A stretch of DNA of 64,000 nucleotides from Flammula alnicola (GCA_015499995.1 JADNRV010000139.1:1-64000), one strand, 5' to 3'; shown: positions 8,906 through 21,211, counted from the first letter of the stretch. Program-made: numbers and translations. The notes: generated from the letters alone by a model not told the origin.

Positions 8906-11532
8906 ATGGCCAACAGCAGTGATGTTGACATGGAAGGCACCCGCGACACCAGATCCCAACCCTCTGCCACGCTCATCGCCCAAGGAAAGGCTGAAAAGCA
9001 GGCGAAAAAGCATGCCAGAGACGAGCAAGAGGCTAACCAGTTGATAGAAGGTGGCCGAGGTAAGCAATTGTCCTCCTGCCGAACTTCCAAGACTCACCAC
9101 CATCCAGGGAAACGCTCTGCCAGCGAAAAGGCAATGAAAGAAAAAAGTGAGTCGCTGATATGGCAGACAGATCAGACAGATGCGTACTCACTACTGAATC
9201 GACACTCCTTGCAGTCTGGCTCAAGGACGGCACCAGAAAGCAACAGTCTGGTTCTGCTGAAACTGCTGTAAAGAAGTCCAGTGCTCAGCGTAGGTCTCAA
9301 TTGAAGCATTGAACATAATGAGCTTACTATGATTTGTTTGCTAGGTTTGAAAAAAGCGAAGATGAACGATGAGCAGCCCAAAGGTAAGAGGATCAAGTTG
9401 ACGGACAAGATGCAAGGTGTGTCTCAGATTATCGATTGTCGACGTCACTGACGAACTTCTTTGTACTTATTTTCCTGTGCACCTGATCATAATATGGTCC
9501 CATCAGTCCCAATAAGTCAACGCTCTCAAACACCACCGAGTTCTGCCCCACCTCGCAAGCAAGGTAAGTACACATTTGCTCAATGTGATTATATTAACAC
9601 TTTTTATCAGCTATACGCTACAAGTCCAAAGCGAAGAGCTCGCGGAAGCGCAAAGCCAGAGATGACTCATCTGATGTCGAATCTGAGGATGCTGATAGCC
9701 CGTCTGAGTCTGAACTAACGGAGGCCTCAGGTGGAGACGACAGCAGTTCGTCTGCCAGCGAAGACGAGTTTGACGACAAATTGTCTGAGGCTGGCCTGGC
9801 CAAGAGGATGGGCTCTGAGGTGCACTTGCGCGACTTGATTTGATGATCATCTCCCCTACTTGCTGACATTTCCTATACTACAGCTACCCTTAAGTCCTAT
9901 TAGGGAGTGGTCAGCAGCCCCAACCACCCGTCAGGCCTCAGACTTGTTCGAGGTTGATGACAGCGAGGTGGAAGTGGTCAGTCGCAATTGTCAACAGGGA
10001 GCTGACCTTCCTCCCTTGTCTGACAGTGAAGACCTGCCAAGCTCGATCCAACAATCCTCGCAAGAGAAAGTCCGCACCCAGAAACACACCACCCATCACC
10101 AGGAGCCTTCGGATCGCAAGGAGAGGACTGTCAAGCCAGCCAAGGTTTGAAGCAGCCTTCACCGTCATCAGAGGATTCTAACAATGCCCATGCTAGGTGT
10201 CTGAGAAACGTAATGCGAAGTTCCGAGAAGAGGTAAGTAGTTTCACAAGCAAAATGTATTTGTCACTCATTCCATACCATACCAGCGCTCAAGCATTGTC
10301 TCCGCATCACCCAAGAGATCAGCAAAACACAAAAAGCAAGCCCAAAATCTGCACGCAGCCAGAGACGGTGACGACAAGTCGATCGGAAGGAATACATCAG
10401 ACGAAGAAAGTGCAGACGCCGCAGAGGCGTGGCCTATCCATGCCCACCTCCACGGTAACAGACACCGTGGTGATGGCCTTCGTCAACAGAATGCTCACAT
10501 CCGTGCAACCTGCAAGAAGGCCATCAAGATTGTGGAGAGAGCGCTTGTTACCAAGCACGCTTGGCCAGAGCTAAACAAGGGTCTCGAATATTGTGTCGAG
10601 GTCTTGAAGAAGGCCGCCAAAGCTTTGGAGAACATAGGGCCTGAGTACCGCGACATTCGCAAGCGCGTAGAGAAGGACGAGGAGTTCGCAACTATAATAG
10701 GAAGATGGGTAAGCACTGTTTCTTGCTTGAGTTCTTAGCTAACGGCCACGCTAGGTTATTGACCGCCTATCCCATGCTCGCAGCCCCATTCGTAACAATG
10801 CCCTGGGCCATATTGCTGTCTTCCAGCTCGGTGTTGGAGATGGATGCGCGACACGTGTTGATGCGCTACTGGCCTGCGACGCCTTTGTATTCCCTGGTAA
10901 ATGGGAGATAAATGGTGCTGGCAAGGTAAGTCATTTGCTTTTTACATCTCCCCCTGCTTAACATTTTCCTTGCAGCCGAAGTGGGTTGTAGATGGCTCGA
11001 AAATCTACCTGAACCTTTCCATCATCAATGTCATCCCCTCCACCTTCTTTGCGACGAAATCTGCGTTAGGCCACCACTTCGCTGATGAATATCGCTCGAC
11101 GCATGAAACCCTTAGAGAACGTGAGCTGACCATTCCGTTGGTTGCTCTGGCAGCGACAGGGGTAAGTGGAGACTAGTCTATCATGCTATTCATTTGCTCA
11201 CATTAAACAAGGTTCATGCTGCGCTTACTGCATGGAAGGACGGCAACTATGACAAGAAAAAAGGCGACAAGTTTGATGGAGAAACATACGGCGAGGTATA
11301 TAACTGCCATGCCAAAGCTCTCCAAGATCTCAAGTCAAACCATGGGAATATCTTCCACCACATTATGTCAGAAATCTACAAAAGGGTAATGTGTGTATTG
11401 TTTTTATTCTATTGGTTGGCGTTAGCAAGCTTGCTGATATGCTTAACTTAGCGGGAACGATGGCCAGGAGGTGGCAGCCCAGCATATGAACGCTTTAGCT
11501 ATCATGGATCTCACCGGGGTCCCCGGCATTGA
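8906..11532 (+). CDS. DUF6532-family protein, probable transposon partner
   Basis: Many-exon gene starting MANSSDVDMEG at 8906 and ending at a TGA at 11530-11532. The N-terminal half is low-complexity and charged (Lys-rich stretches, then a Ser/Asp/Glu-rich acidic region encoded around 9610-9840). The C-terminal half, from about 10500, is globular: KAIKIVERALVTKHAWP, then AFQLGVGDGCATRVDALLA-like text, then FATKSALGHHFADEY, LVALAATGVHAALTAWKDG and YGEVYNCHAKALQDLKSNH. That order matches the DUF6532 domain as I remember it from Agaricomycetes, whose biochemical role is unknown. Introns of 50-60 nt occur at 9060, 10245, 10708, 10926, 11161 and 11385 among others. It is divergent from a Plavaka transposase and may be that element's second gene, for example a DNA-binding accessory protein; this role is inferred from position. 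Confidence 0.65.
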
Positions 11533-11825
11533 TTAGGTACTAAATAGTATTTATATGTGATAGATTAGACTTGAATAGTCAAAAATTGATGCTTATTCGG
11601 CCTGACCTTAAGATTTCCAACAAGAATATCAAAGTTTACATGTACTTATTGAATTAAAATCAGTCCAAGCTGGTTAACATGACTCCGAATATGTAACTAT
11701 AAGTAGAGAATACATGACGAATAAATGGCATACCAAATTTATTATGCTGATTCTACATACTGTGCTTATGTCTACTTTTTCCAATTGATCCTTGCGTCTT
11801 CTCACTCATGCACACTTATTTTAAT

Positions 11826-12162
11826 TTCAGGTTTTTCCTGATGGTCCTTCATTCCTCGAAGGAATACCCACAGCCCGGCGGACTCCCGAAGGACGCCCGC
11901 GGCTATTTGTATCGGCAATCGTCCCATCTGGGCCTGGTGCCTGCGCACGTGCGACTCCCACAGGGGGAGCGCATGAATCCTCCTCCCCATCACTCGACGA
12001 GTGAGAGGTAGGGTGCTCGTCAGGGACCATCAAATCCCTGGCGGCAGAGTCGTCAATGTCGTCGTCGACTGACTCGGGGTGCCCCTGCGAAGGAATGTCA
12101 TCCTCCACAGCGGGCGTCGACATCTGGCGTGTGCGCGAGCGCAACGTGCATTTCGTAGACAT
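11826..12162 (-). pseudogene. Truncated Gag N-terminus of a second LTR retrotransposon
   Basis: Starts MSTKCTLRSRTRQMSTP at 12162 and keeps about 110 acidic, Ser/Asp/Pro-rich residues before a stop at about 11827, with no capsid, zinc knuckle or protease. This composition is typical of the disordered N-terminus of agaricomycete Gypsy Gag proteins. It lies about 160 bp inside an LTR. The rest of the element is gone, and AT-rich DNA without genes follows down to 11533. Confidence 0.5.
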
Positions 12163-12323
12163 GCTAGATGAGGTAGCTTTTTTAGTTTTTGAATGAAAGG
12201 GTTACGACACACCTGGAAGTCCGGGTTGATCAGGCCTGGGGGATCCGAGAGAATGTCGTTGAGGGGGGGTAGAGTTAAGAGTTGAGTAGAGTGTTTAGAG
12301 TAGAGCTTGTAACTGTCAAAATA

Positions 12324-12583
12324 TGTGACGAGGCGTGAGAAGCACGAGTCTCGGCACACTGAGACCTTAGAAACAGACAGGGTAAAAAGCTGTTATTTCC
12401 AGGCCACCTCAACAGGATGTCGAGGCTGGCCTTATATACTCTACAGCAGTACTGGTTATGTAATCGTATGGATAACAGGGGAGAAAGCGGAAGGGTAACC
12501 GGAAGGGATGCGAGAGCAGCCCGGGAAAGATAAGATAAGATCAGTAAGTGGCCACGTGCAAGGCACGCGGCTGATCCGTCACA
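12324..12583 (-). repeat. LTR (about 260 bp) of the second retroelement
   Basis: Bounded by a perfect short inverted repeat TGTGACG...CGTCACA, giving TG...CA ends. It reads toward the Gag fragment at 12162. The GC-rich outer end contains GCCACGTGC, which can form an E-box-like CACGTG core. No partner LTR is present, so it is either one end of a truncated element or a near-solo LTR. Confidence 0.6.
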
Positions 12584-13302
12584 TATCGCATCCTGATGTT
12601 GACTTCTGATTTCTAACTGAGAACATTCGAACTCAATGATAAAGATGATAAAATCGAGAGCTATACAGTTAATACCTTTGCATGAAAGATGCTTCCATTC
12701 TGCCGATGAAGGTCAGGCTACGAGAGGATATGAGACAATCAACAAAACTTTACTCTCTTATCACGGAGTACAAGGTCTTGACTTACAAATGCTAGTATAT
12801 TCCTGGCAGATGTGCAGTAGCCATAGCCACCTTTTGTCCCTCTGCGCTCAGCTTCGGTCCTCGTAATTCAGCATTGAAATTGTAAGCCACTATGCCGACG
12901 GAAGACGCCAGTGTTGTGAGGACATGAATTTCTTGCTATTTTTGAGTGTTTGATCGAGTAAAAGTCCGAAGAATGGTGTCCTGCCGAGTGCTTGACCTGT
13001 TATGATGAAGTAATGTTATGAGCCTTGCATAGAGCGATTAAAGCAAGATTACACTATGGGGTACGTTTTCCTTTCACAGCTATCTGGCAGATAAGTTATA
13101 ACTAGAAGTGTTCGATCATATAGACTCGAACCCAGTCTACTTGGGGAGAATATCTACGGCTCTGTGTAGATTAGTAAAAATTGATGACAAGTGTTTTTTC
13201 CCAACTCGATTGAGACTGTGTTGGTAAAGATTCCTCCTGTAGGCAGTGCCGAAATGGGTTGGCACAGCCACAATCTTCCCAAGCGTCTGGGTCGAGACTA
13301 TC
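12584..13302. other. Gene-poor spacer
   Basis: No supported gene. Only short stop-bounded frames occur, and no RNA gene was recognised. A tRNA-like phrase near 13120 lacks pairing stems. Confidence 0.6.
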
Positions 13303-13310
13303 GATCGTAT

Positions 13311-14050
13311 AGGACCCCTGATAATACCGTGAGAGGTTGGATACCAAATACCCAAATTTTGGGTCGGCATAGGTGTTCGAAATTTCAGCAATTTTGGGCG
13401 AAATTTAGGTGTTTTCGGGATCCGACATAAAAATTTCGGCTCATATAGGTGTGCATATATAGTATCTGACCTCCAAAAATGTATATAAAATAGCTAAAAA
13501 TTCAAAAAAAATTCTATGGCTTGTATTCTACTTTACATCTTGCTGTCTTCATTTTGGGCCTCTTTTTCTTGTGGCGGTTGAGTAGGTGAGTGTTTTGAAT
13601 GCTAAAAATGCGAAGATTGAATGAAATTGAAATTTTTGTAAATGGAAGAAAAGAATAATTTTCATTCCTTGACATCATGCCACTGTGCTCTGATATGCCA
13701 CTGACAATACAGAAATTGGCCAATCGTTCTACCACTGTCTAATCTGAAATGTGGCCCAAGGGCCAAGTACAAGGCTAATGCCTAATGGATAACTCGAGTC
13801 TCGACATTAGATCAAAATTATTGTCGGTCACCATGTAATCGCTGACTGGGACCGAGCAACCCATGGGTGTGCGGGATCTGACCTAACACAGATTGGGTGG
13901 CCCTTGGGTGTGCAGGAGACATAGAGATGCAATAAATTTTGGCCCGTCCATAGGTGTGCGCCTGCATAACAGTATCCGAGCTCGCGCGGCCTTTGGCCAT
14001 GCTCATAGGTGTGGGAATATCCAACCTCTCACGGTATTATCAGGGGTCCT
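13311..14050. mobile_element. Complete non-autonomous DNA transposon, 33-bp TIRs and 8-bp target duplication
   Basis: The left end (13311-13343) starts AGGACCCCTGATAATACC. The right end (14018-14050) is its exact reverse complement over all 33 bases. The 8-mer GATCGTAT occurs directly outside both ends (13303-13310 and 14051-14058). The 740-bp interior has no transposase; it carries several copies of an ATAGGTGTGC-like motif near both ends. An 8-bp duplication is made by hAT, P, Merlin and KDZ-type elements. The termini lack the usual hAT start, so the superfamily stays open. Perfect ends suggest a recent move powered by a transposase elsewhere. Confidence 0.92.
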
Positions 14051-14058
14051 GATCGTAT

Positions 14059-15977
14059 CCACTCAAAGGCGAGCACATGGCCCCTTCTGAAAACCCATCC
14101 ACCTCCCGGTGGTGCTGTTGGTTATTTTAGGCTGCACATATACGGCGTGTACACCCCGAGATGTATGTCTCGAGAAAAGCATATGTAGAGCTGAACATGT
14201 AGGAAAGAAGACGACATAGGCCATAAGTCGTTAGAATCGCTAAGATTTAAGGATCGGCTTAAATCCTGTTAAATCATAGATCAGGATCTGTGCGATGTGA
14301 CCAGGGTTCGACGCGCTAAGCGAGCCTAAGCGAGTGCGAAGCGATGAACCACGGCCTGTAACCCGGATTAGGCTCAAGCAAGTCAGGCAAAGGTCAGCAG
14401 GATGAGTGCGAGGACTCCATCGAGGTTTCTGAGGTAGATTATACGAGAAAATCAATTATAAATCAATTGTAATTAATTTTAAGTGTGAAATAAGAAGTAG
14501 ACATGGAAAAAAATTATACTTTCGAGTGCAAAAGGTCAGAATCTATGAGTGTCATGCCAGGGTTCTTATTAAATTACTTAGATGTAGACTACACAGTCTA
14601 CACAGGCTTAATTATTTTTTAAGTTGGGTAACAAGGGAGATATTAAGCCTCTACATACTGCAGAATGTAAAGGCCTGCCGCAAAATAGACAAAAAATAAC
14701 TTGGAGTGCCGTACAGTTGCGCGGGATATTCATGACAGTGCGTGGGATATTCACGAGAGACTGCGAGAGACCGAACTGGGTCGAAATCAGCATCAAGGGT
14801 GAGCGAAGTAAGGGTCCGTGCTGGCAACCGAGCAAAGCAGGCTGGCTTTTTTCCGAGCCCCGCGCTCCGTGTTCCGTGGGTGATCCGCCTTAAATCCTGT
14901 TAAATCCTGTTAAATCCAACAAGATAACTGCTTTACCCGCGATAATCGTCACTTTCCTGAACTTTCCTTAAATCCAACCCTCGGGATGTGTCTAACTATG
15001 TCCGGACATTTGAAATTGGCCTCGGAGAGCTCATAATTAAATTAAGCACATTTATTTACACCTAACTACCTATTTTACAGGAGGGAGCGGTGAGGGGAGG
15101 GAGGCGCAGGGAGGGAGCGTCCACCGAGCGTCCACCTGTGAGCCAGCCACGGAGGTAAAGAGCGCGCGTCAGCGCGCCCGCTCCGACGGATGATCGACGG
15201 ATCGAGGACCTGAATTGGGTCGAGGTTTCGGACTCCGACCGAAACCGAAGCGTGAGCGCAGCCAAACCGCTCCGCCCGAGGCCGACGGGGTGACGGAACG
15301 TGATGTGATGGGCCAGCCGAGACATGCCGATGATCGCGATCAAAGATGACATCAAATGATGTGACCGCTTAGCCTCTTAAGGCAAGGGCCCGGTCCAGGC
15401 CCTTAAATCTCTCGACATAAGTAGCCATAAGGTGACTACCGCGTTGCGCAGTGGATGCCAGTGGACCTATCCTATGACCATGATGCAGTGATGGGTGAGC
15501 AGTTCCGAATGACAAAAATCACTAACATGTATCATTACAATTACAATGGCTTCCGCACAGCGAAACAAACAGGACAATGTATTTTATTGGAAGGCCAGCG
15601 AATTTTCAATGAACGGCCCCAGATTTTAGGACGAGTCAAGGCAGAAATAAGGTCCTCGTAGAGTCTCAGTAAACGAACATCAGAATACGTCCAAGGGTCC
15701 AGGAAGTTGTAGAATTTGATGTTGAGGAAGATGGGAGGTCATGGAGGTCATGGAGGTTCCTGACTCATGACTGACGGTGAAACGGTTGATTCTGCTTCGT
15801 AAGCACATGACCGGCAACTTCGGATCACTTTGCATCCAGATTCCGCCCCCCAATATTAATTCTATCATGGTCGTGCCTGCCAGTGGCCTTGCAGGCTTGC
15901 ACCTTCCAACTTGAACTTCCGAACTCATTTGCCACCTTCAGCACCTGCAAACGCAAGCAAGGAAACGGGACCAAGCT
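14059..15977. other. Gene-poor spacer with degraded repeats
   Basis: No supported coding gene. The phrase GGCTTAAATCCTGTTAAATC occurs at about 14248, and a related GCCTTAAATCCTG run with a tandem TTAAATCCTG tail occurs at about 14888, which looks like the repeated 3' tail of a retroposon. A small perfect hairpin TGTAGACT/AGTCTACA lies near 14585. The segment 15080-15330 is GC-rich and rich in GGGAGGGAGCG repeats. These are observations of pattern only. Confidence 0.5.
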
Positions 15978-15987
15978 TTATATAAAA
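15978..15987 (+). promoter_or_regulatory. TATA box of the WDR53-like gene
   Basis: TTATATAAAA lies 24 nt upstream of the start codon at 16011. A match this good so close to the ATG suggests a short 5' leader, or that translation begins slightly further in. Confidence 0.45.
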
Positions 15988-16010
15988 CGTTCAGGAATAT
16001 TTCTTGACCC

Positions 16011-17450
16011 ATGGCGAAGACAGAGTCCCATTCGGATATTTTTTATCTTGAAAAGACACTGAGCGTTCCTTCACACATCTCATCCCTGGCGTTCGGACAT
16101 GCAGCTCATCTCTTTGCTGGATCAAGTTAGTTTCATCTCCATTGACCTCTTCGATAAAATCCTTTCTAAGATCTAATTATTAGATGATGGTTCCCTTCGC
16201 GTATACGATCTTTCATCGTACAAGGTCCTAAAAGCCATTCGAGGGCTCGACGCTGAGGTCTCTTCCATTATCTGTGTGAAGAGGCCGGGCTCCGAACTGC
16301 GGGATGCGTGGATAGCACATGGTCAAAAGGCTAGCTCACTCGTTTTCGACGCGAGTCTTGATAACTTATAAAAACACCTACAGGTTTCCAGATTCCAGAT
16401 GGAGAGTTCCAAGATGATTCAAACATTAGAGGACGCTTTGGTTACTATCGGTGTTGGAGAAATAGAGGCCGATATATTGAACGAGGTCTGCGTCTTTTTT
16501 TCTGTGGTTCGAATTGTCGCTGATTTGTATCAGTAAGCTTGCCTTGAACGTGAACAAAAGCCATTTAGCCTTTACGATGGATTCTGGATTCGTCGGGGTC
16601 ATTGACCTCTCTAACAATTCTGTCACGAAGATGGATACCAAACATGATAACGTCGGTTCCATTTCCTTAGGTCCCAATCCTTTTTTTTTTGGTCGGGTTT
16701 ATAAATGTTTTACAGGTTTGTGGTAATGTCAAGTTTGTGCCAGATCGGCCACGAGAATTAGTTAGTGGCGGCTACGATACCACCCTCCTCCACTTCGATT
16801 TTGTCCAAGGAAAGGTCCTGTCGCGTCGCCAAATGGGTGAGCACCTCTGCGCATTTCCACCTCAGCAGTTGTATTAATCCCGGTGTAAGACCCATATGTG
16901 GCCGTTGGTGGGATGTCGCTTGCACCACCTTTCATCATGTCAATGGCTATGTCAAATACCGCCGTCTTGGCTGCCGGTACCGCAGACGGCCGAGTCTGGC
17001 TGGGTTTCGGAGGTGAAAAAGGTTTCATCTCCGGAAAAGCGCCCAAGAAAAAGGCCAAAAAATGGGAAGGATTGGATGAGAAAGAAGCCCTTCTTATAAA
17101 AGTAGCAGAAGGTCCTATCGTCGCAATGTAAGCCCCAACACTCTAAACTTCTGGACGTTTTTTGCTGAATTTTTTTTTTCAGGGCGTTCTCTGATGCTCG
17201 GACATTGACTATATCAACTTTAATGGGAGTCATCACTCATTATCGCCTTAACTACGACGAAGCAGAAGGTAGCGTTGTCCTTCAGCAGTTGTGGCAAAAA
17301 GAAAGCACTGGTGTGGACAAGGTAAATGCACTGGTCGCTGATGACAAGCGTATTATTGTTGGTGGCTTCAAGTTAGATGGGCGGGGTATCATTGAGATCT
17401 GGAAGCAAGGCACCTCAAGCGCCAGTAATGAACCTCAAAAATCTTCATAA
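16011..17450 (+). CDS. WD40-repeat protein, WDR53-like
   Basis: Seven exons (16011-16125, 16184-16329, 16384-16485, 16538-16651, 16716-16836, 16890-17127, 17183-17450) join to 367 residues, close to animal WDR53 (about 358). The product is a beta-propeller: FAGSNDGSLRVYDL, LAFTMDSGFVGVIDL, CGNVKFVPDRPRELVSGGYD and LAAGTADGRVWLGF are WD40 blades in WDR53 order. WDR53-type proteins are thought to present substrates or partners, including to DDB1-CUL4 ubiquitin ligases; the role here is inferred. A Lys-rich loop (APKKKAKKWEG) sits between blades. Odd splice sites: intron 2 begins GC (AAG|GCTAGC), and two acceptors (16537 and 16889) end TAAG, which the reading frame and homology require. The gene is convergent with the next one, with only 60 bp between stops. 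Confidence 0.85.
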
Positions 17451-17510
17451 ATAGTATATATAAGTAGCTTCATTAGTATTAGGTATGTAGTGGTAAGTAG
17501 CTTGCAACTG

Positions 17511-18420
17511 TCATGACTTGGTATCGTCTTGCAATATTCTTTCCTCCTCAGCTTGGCCTTCTAGTTCGGCTATCCGGGTTAGATAAACTTCCCGAGTCTT
17601 CTTCAATTTCGCGAGGTATTCCTCATCAGAAATGGGTTTCATGCCTATCGTCTTCAATACTGCCTCCAGAAAAGAAACTGGACGCTCCCCCGCTTGTGTA
17701 GTGCCGCCGCTTCCAGTCCGCAAGACGGGCACGTCGCCGGTAGTCCTGTCCTCTCCCTTAACCTTCGAGATATATCGCAGTCGTACTAGGTTTAGTTGAT
17801 TATATCCGTATTGGAGAAGGGTGCATGCGACTGCACCCGTCAGCATCCCAGGAAGAGCGGCACGTCGACCAGCTAATCGCCCAAGATCATTAGCAAGCAC
17901 CGGAAAAAGGCTGCAAAACACGCACATCTGATTCCGCGAAGAAGTCCTCCAGTAACGGCACCGCTCACACCACTGTCCAGCAGTTTATTCGTCCGCAGTT
18001 CGGGCAGGGCAATTGGGGATGGCGAGAGCGACTCGCTCGAAGGGGCATCGATACCCAATTCGCGCCTTCGCTGGGCATATTGAGCCCAAGGGGCAACACG
18101 ATTAAGTGCAGGGCTAACGGAAAATTCGCGAACAGCTATCGTAAAGAGGTAAGAGGTAAGAAAATAAGAAGCATCCAAAGGAATATTGGGTAAGTTGACG
18201 TACTGAAAAATGTAGCACCAGTGACTCCGCTATTTATCGTGGCAGCGGCAACGACGATCCCAAGATGAGGCGTTCCTTTGAAGATAGAATAGATTCCTGT
18301 GATGAGCGCACTACTCGCAGCTGTAAAAAAAAATTGAATATGTTAGGCCCGCTCAGTGTTCGACAGAATAAATCAAAGACGGACTTGCATATTGTTAGCG
18401 TCCCTAGGCCGACTGTCCAT
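17511..18420 (-). CDS. Tim17/22/23-like mitochondrial inner-membrane protein
   Basis: The supported exons read AASSALITGIYSIFKG then GIVVAAATINSGVTGATFF, VREFSVSPALNRVAPWAQYA, and after a phase-1 intron SGVSGAVTGGLLRG joined to SGRRAALPGMLTGAVACT, ending ILQDDTKS at 17511. Repeated Gly/Ala/Ser-rich membrane segments of the G-x-x-x-G kind, paired with a charged linker and a coiled C-terminus (EEYLAKLKKTREVYLTRI), fit the Tim17 superfamily of four-helix inner-membrane proteins. It is not a clear match to Tim17, Tim22 or Tim23 proper. The first exon (MDSRPRDANNMQ, start 18420) does not join cleanly in phase to the second, so the true start may be elsewhere; an ATG at 18437 is an alternative. Confidence 0.6.
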
Positions 18421-18663
18421 AGTGAGGACTTCTCCATCTTCCAAGAACGCCGCTCGAAAGAGGTCAGGAATTTGTGTTGTCGACGAGGAACGGTAGTAAA
18501 AAGAAATGCGACCGTGACAGGCTGTTGCCAATTCAAGACAAACATTGATTCTTCGACGACACAAGCCTGGCGCTCAACTGCCTCGACACAACGGCCGAGA
18601 ATTCTTGAACTTGCGAATATACCCTACTCAAGAGGGCACTTCGATCCCTTCATGACTTGAGAA

Positions 18664-19424
18664 ATGCCACCAATGTGTTGCATTCTTTTTGACTCCCAGT
18701 GGCACAGGGGCTTACCTATCTCCAATTCTATTTCTTAGACGCGACAAGTTCACCATCCATTCGAAAGCTATCGTCTGTCAAGATGTCGAACTGAAAGGAG
18801 ATATAACCATTGGTTCAGGTGTGTAGGGGTCTATTCAGTCTACTTTCAACTCATTTTCATTCGTTTAATCTTCAGGGACGATCGTTCATCCCAAAGCCAC
18901 AATATTTGCAATAGCAGGTCCCATCGTCATCGGAATGGGTTGCATAATAGAAGAAGGTGCTATTATAGTCAACAGGTGAAGCTTAACGTTGTCATAAAAA
19001 CGTTTCAAATGTACTAATCTTAACAGACGGAGGGAGGTTATGCGAATTGGAGATGACAACCTCTTCGAAATCGGCTGTCGTATGTCCATCTTACTGTGTA
19101 AACCCTTTTTATGCAAGTATTTATCACCTTGCAGGCATCGAGTCACCGACAGTCGGAAACTTCAACACTATATCAACACGAGCTCGAGTTCACCATACTG
19201 TCCGTGTGTCCTCATATTGCGTAGTAGGCGCTGGCTGCCTCTTGGTGCCGACAGAAGACAAGCTGCTCGAAGATTACACTGTGGTTTACGGCCCTGCTGC
19301 AGAACAGCGGACTTGGAGCGGAAGAGGCAAAGTACAGGAAGCGGACCTCAGGCGGAAACATGCCGAGTATTTGAGAGAAATGCTCCCAAAATTTAATAGG
19401 TTACGACGAGGAGATGGTACATAA
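18664..19424 (+). CDS. DCTN6: Dynactin subunit 6 (p27)
   Basis: Five exons (18664-18674, 18739-18818, 18876-18975, 19027-19079, 19135-19424) give 177 residues. The chain is a left-handed beta helix built of hexapeptide turns: [53 protein letters not shown], then [11 protein letters not shown] and the hallmark tail [19 protein letters not shown]. p27 sits with p25 at the pointed end of the dynactin filament and helps attach dynein cargo. The first exon (MPP plus two bases) is chosen because it alone supplies a start in the right phase; its donor AAT|GTGTTG is weak, so the N-terminus is uncertain. It is divergent from the Tim17-like gene with about 240 bp between starts. Confidence 0.88.
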
Positions 19425-19669
19425 AGGTATGCAATTCTAAGGTATACCGACGTTACAATATAATGACGATGCCAAATATATATGTACAAGTAAACTCCTC
19501 TTTGGCGTCAAGTTGTCTCGGGATACCTATATTATGATTCATGTCATCGTCAGCAGTTTCTTGTGAATGCGAACAGGTGCTTACAGAATATTATACAGTC
19601 GGCTTCAAGTTGGAATTAACTCTTCCCACTGGTCCGCAGTCCTTTTTTCGCTGCCTTGCGATACCTCGA

Positions 19670-20812
19670 TTAGAATTCCAAGTTACAGGATCGTAGCCAT
19701 TGACGCCAGATCATCCTGTATTTTTCCAGCACCAAGGTAGACGAACCTCTCCTGTTGCGGAAAGGAAGGGAAACCCTTACGCATTCCAAACTCGCAAAGG
19801 TGTCTCGAGAAATGACGCGGGTCATATTTGCTTTGAGAAAGACGTTCGCCTCCCTCTCTGGAAAGCGATCTACGAGATCCTCGATAACGATGCACTTCAG
19901 CTTTGGGTGTTTGAATCTTAGAGGCCAATCAATTTGTATGTTGGCCAATTCTAAGTCGACAACGTCTGAAGGCTGGACCAGGCGCTCAAGTCGGGGATGC
20001 TGCCACCTGCGTTGAGCAACGAAAGATACTCTATATTCCCTGGGTCCAAGGATGGCCACGGGAGGACGGAAATGCCGCTATACTGGAACATGCACGCTCG
20101 AATTTCGGGGACTTTGAGTGTCTGGACGTGCGAAGGAGCCATAGGACCTCTAAATTTCCTCCCAGATATTACTCTATGGTGCGCAGAACATCCTTATCGG
20201 CCTTGACCTCCAACCGGCGCAATTTTCCGTGGTAGGCGATGGACGATATAAAGCGAGATTGAGAATACCCTCGAGGATCGGAAGTGGAAAACGCCGTTGA
20301 GAAGCACACCAAATTCGGGCAACACTGGAAACTGAATACCATCGCCTGGGTATTATGTTCTGACTGCCAGACATGCTCGCCTTCCAGCGCGATGTCGATG
20401 CGAACGGTGCGCATTCCGCGCGTGCTTGCTACCACGAAGGTATACAAACAGAGATCTTTGAGCGATAGCATTCCAGAAGTTGCAACATACGCGTGAAAAC
20501 GCAAGCCGTCATCGTGGACCTGAACTAGTTGCTGGAGCAGATACCTAGGCGGTCGAGCGTGAAACCGGCGATGGAGTAGTCGTCAACGTCGTAGCGTCCT
20601 GGAATGTGCGTTGCGAGAGAAAGGACCTTGAACCATATCTCGATGGGAAGTTCTGGCAATATTGGCGCTGCAGGTGCGGTGCGAGATCTGCGTTCGGAAG
20701 GAAAAGTGGGAAAAGTTGTAAGTGACACCCCGAATTTTGAGCGACTTTTAACGCGTTTGAGGTTTTGCAATCTGGACCATCTTGTATATTGTCGCTGAGT
20801 TATTCCGTGCAA
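19670..20812 (-). pseudogene. F-box/LRR-like relic
   Basis: The N-terminal segment at 20812-20525 contains ILPELPIEIWFKVLSLATHI, a good F-box-like core for binding SKP1. Further down are leucine-rich pieces (LKDLCLYTFVVAS; GNIEYLSLLNAGG; HPKLKCIVIEDLVDRF) as in agaricomycete F-box proteins. They lie in different frames: a shift is needed near 19955 between SSLQTLST and LELANIQIDW, and a stop follows VLRTIE at about 20169. Some breaks might be introns, but no good GT-AG pair was found for all of them. Probably a decayed member of a large family; the function would have been substrate choice for an SCF ligase. Confidence 0.45.
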
Positions 20813-21211
20813 ACTGCGATTACTTGCGTAACGGGACCATGCATAACTCGGACAAAAATTGATAATAACTTGTATGAAGCTTCAGTGATTGCCATGCTGG
20901 CAATTGTCGTCGCAGTGTTGTAATTGTAATAAAAGTCAGAGCATAAATATACGGCGAGCTCGCTATTGTTCTCGCCGACTCTGTGTCTACTCGAAAGTAT
21001 GGGCAGGGTTCCCTATAAATATTCAAAATTAATTGGGCGCGATACATAGACGCGATATGTACGTACGCGACGCGACTTAATGCCACTCTGTCAACTAGTC
21101 ACGCGGTGTTCATCCCCTTTCAGCCAACTACATAATTGCGGCCCCCAACCTCTTAAGCTTGTCACTGACATTGTCAGTCCACATCGCGTCGTTAAAGAAC
21201 ATACATATCCG

